Below are positions 11,638 through 21,955 of a stretch of 64,000 nucleotides of DNA, piece after piece. This DNA comes from Nymphaea colorata (Eukaryota > Streptophyta > Magnoliopsida > Nymphaeales > Nymphaeaceae). The notes beneath the pieces were generated by a model that did no database searches, was not told the DNA's origin, and worked only from the letters and a program-made list of their open reading frames with translations. The stretch covers positions 102,001-166,000 of the forward strand of contig NC_037468.1 in NCBI RefSeq assembly GCF_008831285.2, written 5' to 3'. Position 1 is the first letter of the stretch, and each line of letters opens with the position of its first letter. The position numbers were made by a program, and so were the translations under genes.

Positions 11638-12058
11638 GAGAGTAGGCTTGAGGCGAGATGCAGTCCTTTCGTCGGCAGTGATTGGGAACGGAACTTCGTC
11701 TTTCCCTGGTGTACCTTGCGATGGGCATGGAAGGGAAGGTGCTGCTTCTTCCTGTCTTCCCGGGGCGATGATCGAGTCCAGTTCTCGACTCATTGAGCGA
11801 GTGTTAACGTATAGTAAATGTACAAGGCCCGACGGTGTAGTAATATAGAAGGGTAACGGAGGTGAGAATCAAGTGACGGGTCATTACCGGCTTCACTCAC
11901 CAGGTGGGTCGGGGCTGCTAATACCGCCAAAGGGGTGGTCACGATAGAATCATCTAATCAATCAACGACGAAAATCATTGCTTCCTCAACTATCTTTTTG
12001 AAGCAGATAGTGAACAGTGCTCATTCTATCTCAACCGGAAAAGCCTACCTATAGGATA
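11638..12058 (+). other. Spacer and presumed leader of rpl5
   Basis: No coding signal. The last 150 bases before the rpl5 ATG presumably contain the 5-prime UTR of the rpl5-rps14-cob transcript. No promoter motif is distinct enough to call. Confidence 0.4.
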
Positions 12059-12622
12059 ATGTTTCCACTCCATTTTCATTACGAAGATGTATCACGTCAG
12101 GATCCGTTGCTCAAACCGAATCACGCCAACGTTATGGAAGTTCCTGGATCGTGTGAAATCAGAGTTGTTCCAAAGCCATTTGCACCCTCTTCTTTCGGAA
12201 GCCAAAATGGAAAATTGGCTATGGAGATTTCGCGCGGTCAGAGATTCGTACAGACACAAAGGAGTTCGACAGGAAAGTCGTTTCGATCCAATCCATTCTT
12301 GGGGTCCGATAAAGAAAGAGTCACTGTCAATGACCTAGCACGACAAAGCACTCTCCGAGGGCATTTTCAGTCTAATTTTTCGGTCAGAATCTCAACAGTA
12401 ATGTCTCTGTTATCTTCTCCGGTCGAAATACGGGAAAACCCCATTCAATTATCGATGGAAACTTTTTTTTGCGAATTCTCCCCGGAACTGGAAGATCATT
12501 TCGAGATCTTCGAGCATATTCGAGGGTTCCATGTTACTATTGTAACTTCGGCCAACACACAAGATGAGACTTTACCACCGTGGAGCGGCTTTTTTCAAAA
12601 GGAAGAGGGGGATGTCAGATAG
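12059..12622 (+). CDS. rpl5: Ribosomal protein L5
   Basis: Encodes the 187-residue large-subunit ribosomal protein L5, which contacts 5S rRNA in the central protuberance. Recognisable segments are [11 protein letters not shown] at the N terminus, [19 protein letters not shown] (residues 20-38), [14 protein letters not shown] (about 75-88), [20 protein letters not shown], and [25 protein letters not shown] near the C terminus. I start at the ATG of [10 protein letters not shown], the family start; an in-frame ATG 14 codons upstream (12017) lacks conservation. The stop TAG (12620-12622) abuts the rps14 ATG with no gap, so the two are surely co-transcribed. The length is normal with no frameshift. 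Pro and Ser where relatives have Leu ([14 protein letters not shown]) suggest RNA editing. Confidence 0.96.
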   Translation: MFPLHFHYEDVSRQDPLLKPNHANVMEVPGSCEIRVVPKPFAPSSFGSQNGKLAMEISRGQRFVQTQRSSTGKSFRSNPFLGSDKERVTVNDLARQSTLRGHFQSNFSVRISTVMSLLSSPVEIRENPIQLSMETFFCEFSPELEDHFEIFEHIRGFHVTIVTSANTQDETLPPWSGFFQKEEGDVR

Positions 12623-12925
12623 ATGTCGGAGAAGCGAAATATACGAGATCACAAACGTAGATTGCTTGCGACTAAATATGAATTGAGACGAAAGCTTTAT
12701 AAAGCCTTTTGTCAAGATCCCGATCTTCCTAGTGATATGCGGGACAAACATCGTTATAAGTTGTCCAAGTTGCCAAGAAATAGTTCCTTTGCACGAGTCA
12801 GAAACCGATGTATTTCCACTGGTCGCCCTCGTTCCGTATATCAGTTCTTTCGCATTTCTCGTATCGTTTTTCGTGGATTAGCATCTCGAGGTTCTTTGAT
12901 GGGCATAAAGAAATCGTCTTGGTAG
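12623..12925 (+). CDS. rps14: Ribosomal protein S14
   Basis: Encodes the complete 100-residue small-subunit ribosomal protein S14. It reads [20 protein letters not shown] at the start, then [41 protein letters not shown], and the family C terminus [22 protein letters not shown]. In many angiosperms rps14 has become a pseudogene between rpl5 and cob; here it is intact. It starts on the base after the rpl5 stop and precedes cob by 815 bp. Ser in [11 protein letters not shown] (TCC), where most plants have Phe, is a likely editing site. The basic composition suits an rRNA-binding protein. Confidence 0.97.
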   Translation: MSEKRNIRDHKRRLLATKYELRRKLYKAFCQDPDLPSDMRDKHRYKLSKLPRNSSFARVRNRCISTGRPRSVYQFFRISRIVFRGLASRGSLMGIKKSSW

Positions 12926-13740
12926 CCACCACCAAACAAAAGGGTGAGCTCCGCAGCTGGTCGGTCAGTAGGTCCACGGCAAAACGGCGGAGGACCGAAA
13001 AGACCTTGAGGACTCATCCCTTCTCTCGAATCGGAGATGCTAATGGGACGGGAATAGAAGTGGGGGACCTCTCTACCGCACCTGTCTCCCCAGACTACGA
13101 CTACGTACGGGGTAGTACTCTTTCCAAGATAGAATATCACCGCGTTCACTTCCAAGTGACGAATCTCACTCCCGAGGGATCGACCACTATTTGCGAGTAA
13201 GGCGGAGAACTTTTGTTTATTGGAGCGCCGGAGTTCGGAGGACCATGGAGGTCATTTTTGCTTTTTTGGGACCTTCCGGACCAAAAACCTCTTCGTTTCG
13301 TTGGTAGAACCAACGCCAATATCATATGGCTCTTCAGAGTTGGAGATTTCAGAAATTCTCTCCTTTCCAAAGCTGCGCAAGGTGGCCCCCCCAGAGCAAA
13401 CCCCACCCCTCTTCCCCCCCTTAATGAAAGACCCTCGCCCCGCTTCCTATGCCTTTTTTGGTCGGGACCCGAGGGCCTTTTTTCTTTTTGATCCTGAGGT
13501 TCTTTAAAGAATCAACCAACCTCCCAATCCGTAGCCCAGGTGACTCGCTGCCTGCCAAAAGACAACAAATGGGTTTGGCGCAGCGAAGCCAAATTCCATC
13601 AAGGCAAGCAAGTGGGGAGAATGAAGAAGCGCCCTGAATCAATCAAAAAGCCTTCCCTTCGCGTGGTTCAGGCGACGTTTGCATCTTCTTCAAAAATAGC
13701 AGAGGGGGGGGAACAGGAGTTTTCACGATAGGAAAGAGAC
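12926..13740 (+). other. rps14-cob intergenic spacer
   Basis: 815 bp separate rps14 from cob. Several frames of 60-95 codons are open on both strands, but none resembles a known mitochondrial protein and they overlap one another. It is probably transcribed as part of a single rpl5-rps14-cob unit and holds the cob leader. Confidence 0.6.
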
Positions 13741-14922
13741 ATGACTATAAGGAAGCAACGATTCTCTCTTCTGAAACAACCTATATCCTCCACACTTAAC
13801 CAGCATTTGATAGATTATCCAACCCCGAGCAATCTGAGTTATTTTTGGGGGTTCGGTCCGTTAGCAGGTATTTGTTTAGTTATTCAGATAGTGACTGGCG
13901 TTTTTTTAGCTATGCATTACACACCTCATGTGGATCTAGCTTTCAACAGCGTAGAACACGTTATGAGAGATGTGGAAGGGGGCTGGTTGCTCCGTTATAT
14001 GCATGCTAATGGGGCAAGTATGTTTCTCATTGTGGTTCACCTTCATCTTTTTCGTGGTCTATATCATGCGAGTTATAGCAGTCCTAGGGAATTTGTTCGG
14101 TGTCTCGGAGTTGTCATCTTCCTCTTAATGATTGTGACAGCTTCTACAGGATACGTACCACCTTGGGGTCAGATGAGCTTTTGGGGAGCTACAGTAATTA
14201 CAAGCTTAGCTAGCGCCATACCTGTAGTAGGAGATACCATAGTGACTTGGCTTTGGGGTGGTTTCTCCGTGGACAATGCCACCTTAAATCGTTTTTTTAG
14301 TCTCCATCATTTACTCCCCTTTCTTTTAGTAGGCGCCAGTCTTCTTCATCTGGCCGCATTGCATCAATATGGATCAAATAATCCATTGGGTATACATTCA
14401 GAGATGGATAAAATTGCTCCTTACCCTTATTTTTATGTAAAGGATCTAGTAGGTCGGGTAGCTTCTGCCATCTTTTTTTCCATTTGGATTTTTTATGCTC
14501 CTAATGTTTTGGGGCATCCCGACAATTATATACCTGCTAATCCGATGCCCACCCCGCCTCATATTGTGCCGGAATGGTATTTCCTACCGATCTATGCCAT
14601 TCTTCGCAGTATACCTGATAAAGCGGGAGGTGTAGCCGCAATAGCACCAGTTTCTATATCTCTGTTGGCTCTACCTTTCGTTAAAGGTATGTATGTGCGT
14701 AGTTCAAGTCTTCGCCCGATTCACCAAGGAATCTTTTGGTTGCTTTTGGCGGATCGCTTACTACTAGGTTGGATCGGATGTCAACCTGTGGAGGCACCAT
14801 TTGTTACTATTGGACAAATTCCTTCCGTGGTTTTCTTCTTGTTCTTTGCCATAACGCCCATTCCGGGACGAGTTGGAAGAGGAATTCCCAATTCTTACAC
14901 GGATTTGACTGATCGCACCTGA
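13741..14922 (+). CDS. cob: Apocytochrome b, complex III
   Basis: Encodes the 393-residue cytochrome b, the membrane subunit of complex III that oxidises ubiquinol. The two b hemes are ligated by His88 and His102 (YMHANGAS ... LHLFRG) and His189 and His203 (FFSLHH ... LLHLA), each pair 14 residues apart. The quinol-site PEWY motif is at residues 277-280. Eight hydrophobic segments are spread along the chain as in the family. The gene begins with ATG (MTIRKQRFSLLKQP) and ends NSYTDLTDRT, the normal plant termini. Pro140 (CCA at 14158) stands where TGYVLPWGQM is expected, and Arg, Ser and His appear at other positions that plants edit. No intron is present. It is the third gene of the rpl5-rps14-cob cluster. 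Confidence 0.98.
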   Translation: MTIRKQRFSLLKQPISSTLNQHLIDYPTPSNLSYFWGFGPLAGICLVIQIVTGVFLAMHYTPHVDLAFNSVEHVMRDVEGGWLLRYMHANGASMFLIVVHLHLFRGLYHASYSSPREFVRCLGVVIFLLMIVTASTGYVPPWGQMSFWGATVITSLASAIPVVGDTIVTWLWGGFSVDNATLNRFFSLHHLLPFLLVGASLLHLAALHQYGSNNPLGIHSEMDKIAPYPYFYVKDLVGRVASAIFFSIWIFYAPNVLGHPDNYIPANPMPTPPHIVPEWYFLPIYAILRSIPDKAGGVAAIAPVSISLLALPFVKGMYVRSSSLRPIHQGIFWLLLADRLLLGWIGCQPVEAPFVTIGQIPSVVFFLFFAITPIPGRVGRGIPNSYTDLTDRT

Positions 14923-15358
14923 TCAGTGAGAAATTCTTACACTAATTATTGACAAGTGATGAGTATTACACCAAGAATTGACAAGCGGATGAGTCAGACT
15001 TGTGAGTTGGCTATGTTGATATAGCTGCGATAGGGAAAAGAGACTCGACTATAGGGCTTCCGCCTTGGCAGGGGGCTTTGTTCCCGAAACTCCCCTCCGC
15101 CTCCCCTCTATCTTTCGGCCACGAAAGACAAAGAAGGCATGAACAGCCGAGCAGTATCAGACACCTGATCCCGAAAAAAGGTACGAAACCAATACGCCGC
15201 GCCGGCTCTTCGACCAAGGAGGCATTCAACCCATCATGCCGACTACTATGACTAATACGACGACAGGGGGAAGTCTCCAACATGGAAGGCTTCGCGGGGA
15301 TAAGGATGGAGTCTCGCGGGGCTGCTTCGCTCGCCACTACTGTTCTTTTTTTTTTTAT
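14923..15358. other. cob downstream spacer
   Basis: Holds the presumed 3-prime UTR of cob. A 20-bp string, GCATTCAACCCATCATGCC with one flanking base, at about 15222 recurs near 55451. The minus strand has a 108-codon frame with no recognisable motifs. No stable 3-prime stem-loop stands out. Confidence 0.4.
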
Positions 15359-16060
15359 GCAACGTCACGTCATGTCATGAGCAAAGCACTCTGAACAAGA
15401 GGGCTTTGCTCTGACCTGAATCACTTCATCAGCTTCAGCAATTTGAAGTTGCGAGTGCTTTCTGAAAGAAGGGAACTCGCAAAGCGAAGCTCTGACGGAA
15501 ATGGCTTTCAATCTGATAGTTGGCATTAGTGCTTCTTAAGGAAAGGAGATTATGGAAATGATGGAAAGGAAAGGCAATTATGGAAAGGTCAGGACTCATT
15601 ATGGAAGGACAGGACCCTTTTGAAAGGTCAGGACTCATGACAATTGTATGCCATTAGTACTCACTTGACAACAAAATGCCATTAGTACTCACTTGACAAC
15701 AAAATGCCATTAGTGCTCACCATACCAACATGAGTACTCACTATACCAAAAAGATGCCATTTTCCATACAACAAATTGTATGCCTTCCAAAATCCATGAC
15801 AATTGCAAATTGACGAGTTCCCTTCTTTCAGAAAGCACGCACTCGCAAAGCGAAGCGTGAGGGCTTTGCTCGCTGGGGGCAAAGCACTCTTTTTTCGCTT
15901 TGCGATCCTCGAACGCATGTCTTGATCCAATGCCGGGTGATTGGCAATGAAAGATCAAACTGTCGAAGAGCGCAATCAAACGAGCAAAGCACTCTGAACA
16001 AGAGGGCTTTGTTCTGACGTGACGTGACCTTCAGCAATTTGAAGTTGCGAGTGCTTTGAT
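15359..16060. repeat. Repeat composite B (R3 - short minus R1/R2 - R3)
   Basis: The smallest complete composite. R3 sequence at 15359-15495 contains CACGTCA, GAGCAAAGC and TTGCGAGTGCTTT. A core of about 200 bp (15590-15800) carries R1 and R2 units in minus orientation (AAGGTCAGGACT, ATGCCATTAGTACTCAC). R3 follows again at 15815-16060. It shows the border-core-border layout in under 750 bp. Confidence 0.85.
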
Positions 16061-17609
16061 CCTAAAGCGGTGATAGATCTTTTTTAAGACAAATTGGGGC
16101 TTTGAAAGGAATTCGATGACACTACATCTGCGCAGAAGAAGGGAGAACTTGCTCTACTCTATGAGGGGGGCCGGGCCGTATTCTGTTAACCAATCCGCCC
16201 CTGATAGACCAGCCGTTGCATATGCCGGCTACTCCTGCCTGTCTTGGGCGACAAGGACATATCACGAGGTAGAGACGCAGGGTGATACCATAGGGTGATA
16301 TTCCGAGGTAGGCCTATTAACCCACCACCCTGACCGGGCCAGGAGCTTTCTTCTTAAGGACTGTTTAATTGAACTCTCTATCGAAGGAAGAGGCCTTTAT
16401 GGATTTCGGCCTGGTAACGTAGTCCATCCTCCCCCGGCTCCGTCAGTCAAGCTATATATCCTCACCCTTCATAAAGACGGGGAGGGGCTTGCGGAAGCTT
16501 TCGATTCCGCGTCTTCCTCTGCGGAGAATTCATCTTCTGCCTAGGAAATTGCATCCGACGGTAACGGAACACAGGCTTGTCGCCGATGCTTTCCATCTTC
16601 GTGTTCTCTTGTTCCTACGAGCAAAGCCCTGACGCAATGAAAAGCGAGTGCTTTGATCAGAACTGAATATTCCGCAGTGGGGCCAAAGCAAGAGGGAGAT
16701 TTTGTTCTTAAAGCAACTCTTGCCTTCTTTATTAGTGGTGGTGGACTTGGATTCTTTCCAAAGTTGTATATAGAATGGCAGAATGTACCTGGCAAAAGCC
16801 ATAGTGGGTGTCGCTTTCAATTTCATTAACTAATGTAGGTCGCCTGGTATGCCATTAATGCTTTCACTTGAAGCGATACCCTACCCGATCTGACTAGTCA
16901 AACGGTAGCGAGAGGGCTCTTTCTCATCAGTTGACAGTACCAGAAGTAGAGGGGACTTTCCTAGAGGGGATATTTCCATTGCTGTCTGTACTCTTTCTTC
17001 CACCTGTAAAGTAACCAACTAGGCAGAGCGAGAGAACTTCTCCGCTTTAGCCTGGCGATTTGATATGATTGCTAGACTCAAAGGATGGATGGGAATGGTG
17101 ATCCTTAACTTCGTGGAAGTACCGCAGTTGCTTATCCTAGAGAGGATCTTAGAAGATCGCCAGAAACATCAATAGATTGCGGCTACCTTCAGTCTGCTGC
17201 AGCAGCGTCGCTTTCAAGTAATTGATCAAGGAAGGGCGAGAGAAAAAGGAGGTGTTGTCGGCACTTGAGCAGATTGAACCATGTGAGCGAGAGACGAATC
17301 CCGGCAAAGAATCGAGCCAGAATAAGAGATATGATAGACAAGGGGACGGATCGGATCCCGTCAAGGTCTTTGACGCTCAAGGCAGTGAAATGGAAAGGTT
17401 CAGTAGTCGATCCGAGTAAGGCCTTAGCCGCGAAAGCCGTAAATGCGAGGTTCTGACGGTGAGAGCCTATAGCTGACCACGAATTTGGGGAAGTGGAAAG
17501 TTTAAGAGATAGGTCGGACCTAAAAGGATCAGAAGGCTCTCCATCTCTGTGGCGGCCAAGAGTTCCCATTCGTGTGCGAGAATCATCGTATAGAAAAAAA
17601 CGGAGAGTG
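16061..17609. other. Spacer, no recognised gene
   Basis: About 1.5 kb of non-repetitive DNA. One minus-strand frame of 155 codons (17189-17656) runs into the next repeat and has no family resemblance. Near 16616-16655 there is a short R3 fragment (GAGCAAAGCCCTGACGCAA). I see no RNA gene. Confidence 0.4.
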
Positions 17610-20600
17610 ACCGACAAAGCACTCGCAACTTTCATTTTCAGGACATCAATTTGCAATTGTCATGGATTTTGGAAGGCATACAATTTGTTGTATGGAAAAT
17701 GGCATCTTTTTGGTATAGTGAGTACTCATGTTGGTATGGTGAGCACTAATGGCATTTGTTTGTACAGTGAGTACTAATGGCATTTGTTTGTCAAGTGAGT
17801 ACTAATGGCATTTGTTTGTACAGTGAGTACTAATGGCATACAATTGCAATGAGTCTTCATCTTTCAAGAAGAATCAGTCCTGACCTTTCAAGACAGTCTT
17901 AACCTTTCCATTTTTTGTAAGGTGAGTACTAATGGCATACAATTGCAATTGGTCCTGTCCTTCCATCAAAAGTCCTGACCTTTCAAGACAGTCTTGACCT
18001 TTTTGGTAAGGTCAGTCCTGACTGTGAAAGACAGTCTTGACCAGAAGAATCAGTCCTGATCAGATAGTCTTGATCTTTTTGGTAAGGTTAGTCCTGACTG
18101 TGAAAGACAGTCTTGACCTTTTTGATAAGGTGAGTACTGATGACATACAAATGAGTCTTGACCTTTCAAAACAGTCTTCATCTGTTTGGTATGGTGAGTA
18201 CTGATGACATACAAATGAGTCTTGACCTTTCAATCAAGTCCTGACCTGTTTTGGTATGGTGAGTACTCATTGTTGATGGAAAATGGCATTTGTTTGTCAA
18301 GTGAGTACTAATGGCATTTTGTTGTCAAGTGAGTACTAATGGCATACAATTGTAATGAGTCCTGACCTTTCAAAAGGGTCCTGTCCTTCCATAATCATTC
18401 CTCAATCATTCTCATTAGTCCTGACCTTTCCAGAGAGTCCTGACCTTTTTGGTAAGGTGAGTTCTGACTTTTCCTCAATCATTCTCATGAGTCCTGACCT
18501 TTCAGAGTCCTGACCTTTCCATCTTTTTGGTATGGTGAGTACTAATGACATTGGTTTTTACAGTGAGTACTAATGGCATATGGAAAGTACTAATGGCATT
18601 TGTTTGCACAGTGAGTACTAATGGCATACAATTTTTGGTCAAGTGAGTACTAATGGCATACAATTGCAATGAGTCCTGACCTTTCAAGACAGTCTTGACC
18701 TTTCAAAAGAGTCCTGACCTTCCTGACTTTTCCAGAATGAGTCCTGACCTTTCAAGAAGAATCAGTCCTGACCTTTCAAGACAGTCTTGACCTTTCAAGA
18801 AGAATCAGTCCTGACCTTTCAAGACAGTCTTGACCTTTTTGGTAAGGTTAGTCCTGACTTTGAAAGACAGTCTTGACCTTTTTGATAAGGTCAGTCCTGA
18901 CTGTGAAATACAGTCTTGACCTTTTTGATAAGGTGAGTACTGATGACATACAAATGAGTCTTGATGGTCATTCCTCAATCATTCTCATTAGTCCTGACCT
19001 TTCAGAGTCTTGACCTTTCCAGAAAGTCCTCACCTTCCTGACTTTTCCATAATGAGTCCTGACCTGTTTGGTATGGTGAGTACTGATGACATACAAATGA
19101 GTCTTGACCTTCCTGACTTTTAAATAATGAGTCTTGACCTTTCCAGAAAGTCCTGACCTTTCCATAACATTCAGGAAATCGTCAAAAGTGCTTCCAACTT
19201 CATGGAAAGGAAATGATGGAAAGGATCAATTGTCATTGTATGCCATTATCCATCAAAAAAAGGAGATGCCATTATCCATCAACCAATTTGGATGGATTTT
19301 GGTATGGCTAATGACATTTGTTTGTACAGTGAGTACTAATGGCATATGGAAAGTACTAATGGCATTTGTTTGCACAGTGAGTACTAATGGCATTTGTTTG
19401 TCAAGTGAGTACTAATGGCATTTGTTTGTCAAGTGAGTACTAATGGCATTTGTTTGTCAAGTGAGTACTAATGGCATTTTGTTGTCAAGTGAGTACTAAT
19501 GGCATTTTGTTGTCAAGTGAGTACTAATGGCATACAATTGTCATGAGTCCTGACCTTTCAAAAGGGTCCTGTCCTTCCATAATGAGTCCTGACCTTTCAA
19601 GAAGAATGAGTCCTGACCTTTCAAGACAGTCTTGACCTTTTTGGTAAGGTCAGTCCTTACTTTGAAAGACAGTCTTGACCAGAAGAATCAGTCCTGATCA
19701 GATAGTCTTGATCTTTTTGGTAAGGTTAGTCCTGACTTTGAAAGACAGTCTTGACCTTTTTGATAAGGTGAGTACTGATGACATACAAATGAGTCTTGAC
19801 CTTTCAAAGGAGTCCTGACCTTTCAAGAAGAATCAGTCCTGACCTTTCAAGACAGTCTTGACCTTTTTGGTAAGGTCAGTCCTGACTGTGAAATACAGTC
19901 TTGACCAGAAGAATCAGTCCTGATCAGATAGTCTTGATCTTTTTGGTAAGGTTAGTCCTGACTTTGAAAGACAGTATTGACCTTTTTGATAAGGTGAGTA
20001 CTGATGACATACAAATGAGTCTTGACCGGAAAGTCCTGACCTTTCAAGAAGAATGAGTCCTGACCTTTCAAGACAGTCTTGACCTTTTTGGTAAGGTCAG
20101 TCCTGACTGTGAAATACAGTATTGACCAGAAGAATCAGTCCTGATCAGATAGTCTTGATCTTTTTGGTAAGGTTAGTCCTGACTTTGAAAGACAGTCTTG
20201 ACCTTTTTGATAAGGTGAGTACTGATGACATACAAATGAGTCTTGACCTTTCAAAACAGTCTTCACCTTTCAAGAAGAATCAGTCCTGACCTTTCAAGAC
20301 AGTCTTGATCTTTTTGGTAAGGTCAGTCCTGACTTTGAAATACAGTCTTGACCAGAAGAATCAGTCCTGATCAGATAGTCTTGATCTTTTTGGTAAGGTT
20401 AGTCCTGACTTTGAAATACAGTCTTGACCTTTTTGATAAGGTGAGTACTGATGACATACAAATGAGTCTTGATGGTCATTCCTCAATCATTCTCATTAGT
20501 CCTGACCTTTCAGAGTCTTGACCTTTCCAGAAGAATCAGTCCTGACCTTTCAAGAAGAATGAGTCCTGACCTTTCAAGACAGTCTTGACCTTTTTGGTAA

Positions 20601-20855
20601 GGTCAGTCCTGACTGTGAAATACAGTCTTGACCAGAAGAATCAGTCCTGATCTTTCAAGATAGTCTTGATCTTTTTGGTAAGGTCAGTCCTGACTTTGAA
20701 AGACAGTCTTGACCTTTTTGATAAGGTGAGTACTGATGACATACAAATGAGTCTTGACCTTTCAATCAAGTCCTCACCTTTCAAGAAATGAGTCCTGACC
20801 TTTCCATAAGGTCACTGATTCAGGTCAGACAAATCCTGACAAGTGCTGACCATAC
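17610..20855 (+). repeat. Repeat array C, plus-oriented arm
   Basis: Starts with R3 sequence (AAAGCACTCGCAACTTTC, 17616), then R2 and R1 units in plus orientation. Contains a distinct segment at 19195-19300 (paired TGCCATTATCCATCAA units) followed by an R2 tandem run at 19330-19530. Ends with a unique-looking tail at 20800-20850 that is repeated exactly inverted at 21965-22030 and directly at 8945-9010. Confidence 0.93.
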
Positions 20856-20976
20856 CAAAATTGCAATTGTATGCCATTAGTGTTCACACAAATGGAAAGG
20901 AAAAGGTCAGGACTCTCTGGAAAGGTCAGGACTAATGAGAATGATTGAGGAATGATTATGGAAGGACAGGACCCTT

Positions 20977-21189
20977 TTGAAAGGTCAGGACTCTGAAAGG
21001 TCAGGACTAATGAGAATGATTGAGGAAAAGTCAGAACTCACCTTCTCAAAAAGGTCAATACTGTATTTCACAGTCAGGACTAACCTTACCAAAAAGATCA
21101 AGACTGTCTTGAAAGATCAGAACTTCTTCTTCTTAAAAGGACAGGACCCTTTTGAAAGGTCAGGACTCATGACAATTGTATGCCATTAG
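20977..21189 (+). repeat. 213-bp open module, copy 1
   Basis: Seventy sense codons run from a TTG to a stop, opposite in sense to the R1 orientation. The first in-frame ATG encodes MRMIEEKSEL. This copy differs from the others in the middle (TFSKRSILYFTV). Confidence 0.8.
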
Positions 21190-21689
21190 TACTCACTTGA
21201 CAAACAAATGCCATTAGTACTCACTTGACAACAAAATGCCATTAGTACTCACTTGACAACAAAATGCCATTAGTACTCACTTGACAAACAAATGCCATTT
21301 TCCATCAACAATGAGTACTCACCATACCAAAACAGGTGAGTCGGTCAGGACTCTTTTGAAAGGTCAAGACTGTCTTGAAAGGTCAGGACTCATTCTTCTT
21401 GAAAGGTCAGGACTCATTGCAATTGTATGCCATTAGTACTCACTTGACAACAAATTGTATGTCTCTCACTTGACAACAAAATGCCATTAGTACTTTCCAT
21501 ATGCCATTAGTACTCACTGTGCAAACAAATGCCATTAGTACTTTCCATATGCCATTAGTACTCACTATACCAACATGAGTACTCACCATACCAAAACAAT
21601 GCCATTAGTGCTCCCAATGGCAATTGTATGCCATTTTCCATACAACAAATTGTATGCCATTAGTGCTGACCATCAAAAAATACTCATCA

Positions 21690-21955
21690 CTTTTCATAAG
21701 CACACTCGCTTCGCTTTGGCTTCCCTTGAGTCAAAGCACACTCGCTTCGCTTTGGATTCATGAGCCACTTTGATGAAATGCAAAGCAAAGTCATGTACGC
21801 TGACCTTGACTTTGAAAATGGCTCGTTCGTTCGAGAAAAGCACTCGCAACTTCAAATTGCTGAAAGTCACGTCACGTCAGAACAAAGCCCTCTTGTTAAT
21901 TGCACAAAGCACTCAATTTCAGACAAAATGAGATTCACTCTTTTGTCAGGGTCAG
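21690..21955. repeat. R3-family patch inside array C
   Basis: Contains CACTCGCTTCGCTTTGG twice, a GCAAAGTCATGTACGCTGACC block shared with about 46805 and 31825, and CTCGCAACTTCAAATTGCT followed by CACGTCACGTCAG. It divides the minus arm of C into two R1/R2 runs. Confidence 0.8.

Noticed and set aside
12017-12058. Upstream ATG for rpl5
   Set aside because: The 14 extra codons are not found in the family, whose N terminus is [11 protein letters not shown] used 12059.
19380-19530. CRISPR-like regular 28-bp repeats
   Set aside because: Units are joined directly with no unique spacers, no cas genes exist, and the genome is mitochondrial.
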